This document shows positions 4,596 to 5,412 of a stretch of DNA of 5,412 nt, in pieces; the first letter of the stretch is position 1, and every line of letters starts with the position of its first letter. This DNA is from Candidatus Zixiibacteriota bacterium (GTDB lineage Bacteria > Zixibacteria > MSB-5A5 > WJJR01). Where the stretch lies: NCBI GenBank assembly GCA_014729565.1, contig WJJR01000505.1, positions 1 to 5,412 on the forward strand, read 5' to 3'. The notes under the pieces were generated by a model that had not been told where the DNA came from, did not search any database, and saw nothing but the letters and a program-made list of their open reading frames with translations. The position numbers were made by a program, and so were the translations under genes.

Positions 4596-5177
4596 ATGAA
4601 ACCGCGTTTCTTCAAGACCGCCGCCGACTTCAACACATGGCTGGCGAAGAATCACGACAACGCTGGCGAACTCTGGGTCGGGTACTACAAGAAAGCGACC
4701 GGCACAGAAGGTATCACGTATCCAGAGTCAGTGGAGGAAGCATTGTGCTACGGCTGGATCGATGGCATTCGCAAGTCGGTCGATGAAATCAGCTACGCCA
4801 ATCGCTTCACACCGCGCAAACCGTCCAGCAATTGGAGCGAGATCAATATCACGACGGTCAAGCGGCTGATCAAAGAGGGCCGGATGACCCCCGCCGGGCT
4901 TAAAGCGTATGAGGCACGCAAGAGTGGCGGGAGCAAAGTCTACTCACGCGCCGATCAGCAACCGCTCAGTCCGGATTTCGAGAAGACATTACGAACCAAT
5001 AAGACAGCGTGGACGTTCTTCCAGTCTCAACCGCGGGGGTACCGACGTCTTGCCGCCCACTGGGTCATGGACGCCAAACGCGAAGAGACGCGTGTGAAAC
5101 GGCTGCAAACGTTGATTGATGATTGTGCCAACGGGCGGCTGATCAAACCCCTGCGGCGGGGTACACGCCGGTCCTGA
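4596..5177 (+). CDS. YdeI/OmdA-family protein
   Basis: This 193-residue cytoplasmic protein resembles the YdeI / OmpD-associated (OmdA) family found widely in soil and environmental bacteria; its biochemical role is not established. Recognisable segments are the N-terminal block PRFFKTAADFNTWLAKNH (3-20), ELWVGYYKKATGTEGITYPESVEEALCYGWIDG (25-57, with the family-typical EALCYGWIDG), the RFTPRKPSSNWSEINI stretch (69-84), AGLKAYEARK (99-108) and a C-terminal helix-rich part AWTFFQSQPRGYRRLAAHWVMDAKREETRVKRLQTLI (137-173). Family members usually end in a basic tail, as here (KPLRRGTRRS). The ATG at 4596 matches the usual family start. An in-frame GTG at 4533 would add 21 unrelated residues. No clear Shine-Dalgarno sequence precedes the ATG, which is unusual against its neighbours. 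It converges on the PLP enzyme gene, 16 bp apart. Confidence 0.88.
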   Translation: MKPRFFKTAADFNTWLAKNHDNAGELWVGYYKKATGTEGITYPESVEEALCYGWIDGIRKSVDEISYANRFTPRKPSSNWSEINITTVKRLIKEGRMTPAGLKAYEARKSGGSKVYSRADQQPLSPDFEKTLRTNKTAWTFFQSQPRGYRRLAAHWVMDAKREETRVKRLQTLIDDCANGRLIKPLRRGTRRS

Positions 5178-5188
5178 CATGATCCAAC

Positions 5189-5204
5189 GGGCGCTAGAAC
5201 GCCC
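5189..5204. terminator. Small hairpin at the convergent junction
   Basis: GGGCG (5189-5193) pairs with CGCCC (5200-5204) around CTAGAA. It overlaps the last codons of the minus-strand PLP enzyme gene and lies just beyond the YdeI-like stop. The stem is 5 bp and lacks a T-run, so a bidirectional terminator role is only possible. Confidence 0.25.
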
Positions 5205-5412
5205 AGTCGTGAACCAGCTCGCTTTCGTTGACTTCGACTTTTTCGAGTGCCTGATCGAGATCGGCGAGGAGATCGTCGATGTTTTCCACTCCGACCGACC
5301 AGCGAACCAACTCGTCGTAGATTCCCGCGGCTTCACGTTCAGCGCGTGGCACACCGGCATGCGTCATCAGGGCCGGCGATTCCATTAACGATTCAACACC
5401 ACCAAGTGACAC
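5194..5412 (-). CDS. Cys/Met-metabolism PLP enzyme, C-terminal fragment (cystathionine gamma-synthase/lyase type)
   Basis: Only the last 72 residues are inside the window; the gene continues past the right edge, and the first codon seen (GTG) is internal. The sequence SLGGVESLMESPALMTHAGVP (2-22), EREAAGIYDELVRWSVGVENIDDLLADLDQALE (25-57) is the conserved C-terminal subdomain of the trans-sulfuration PLP family. In those enzymes the Arg of LVR-x-S-x-G-x-E (R37) binds the substrate carboxylate, and the S-L-G-G-x-E-S-L segment lines the active site. The catalytic lysine lies outside the window. Cystathionine gamma-synthase, gamma-lyase and methionine gamma-lyase cannot be separated on this fragment. 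The tail KVEVNESELVHDWAF extends about 15 residues past the usual end. Its 3' end faces the YdeI-like gene. Confidence 0.92.
   Translation of the reverse strand: MSLGGVESLMESPALMTHAGVPRAEREAAGIYDELVRWSVGVENIDDLLADLDQALEKVEVNESELVHDWAF

Overview
The window is bacterial chromosomal DNA of moderately high G+C. It holds eight protein genes, one of them cut by the right edge, plus several palindromic intergenic repeats. I found no rRNA, tRNA, CRISPR array, transposase, integrase or phage gene. The lineage cannot be fixed from sequence alone. The combination of a lipoprotein with a Gram-negative-style lipobox, RimL-type acetyltransferases, DinB-like and YdeI-like proteins, and twin-hairpin intergenic repeats would suit an uncultured environmental diderm bacterium. 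Candidate phyla of the FCB group, such as Zixibacteria, are possible. That is an impression, not a demonstrated assignment.

Layout. Positions 1-431 hold no credible gene. They contain a twin-hairpin palindromic repeat (about 11-72), a TTTTTCAACA-type end motif (127-141) and a second, REP-like short repeat (264-296). Positions 432-2919 carry four genes, all on the minus strand, in transcription order: a RimL-like GNAT acetyltransferase (2919-2365), an NfsA-like flavin nitroreductase (2290-1475), a DinB-like four-helix protein (1438-965) and a second, atypical GNAT (968-432). The last two overlap by 4 bases (ATGA). The first is separated from the nitroreductase by two tandem hairpins. A clear sigma70-type promoter (3014-3042) then drives a small conserved plus-strand protein (3086-3370). 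A 210-bp palindromic element (3390-3599) with roughly 34-bp terminal inverted repeats follows. It sits tail-to-tail between that gene and a minus-strand coiled-coil lipoprotein (4253-3639). A divergent intergenic region (4254-4595) leads to a plus-strand YdeI/OmdA-family protein (4596-5177). That gene converges, 16 bp apart, on the 3' end of a cystathionine gamma-synthase/lyase-type PLP enzyme (5194 to beyond 5412).

Function. The minus-strand cluster reads as small-molecule modification and stress enzymes (acetyl transfer, NAD(P)H/FMN reduction, a possible thiol- or metal-dependent DinB fold). Substrates cannot be read from the sequence. The genes themselves are mostly ordinary. The least ordinary signal is the repeat family. 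Two loci, at the left edge and at 3390-3599, share a TTTTTCAACA end, a near-identical AGGGTTA(T)CGCGTGG module and a pair of mutually inverted hairpins. The two hairpins of each pair differ from one another only by compensated base-pair changes over their core stems. This points to a mobile, MITE-like or structure-dependent repeat whose single-stranded folding matters.
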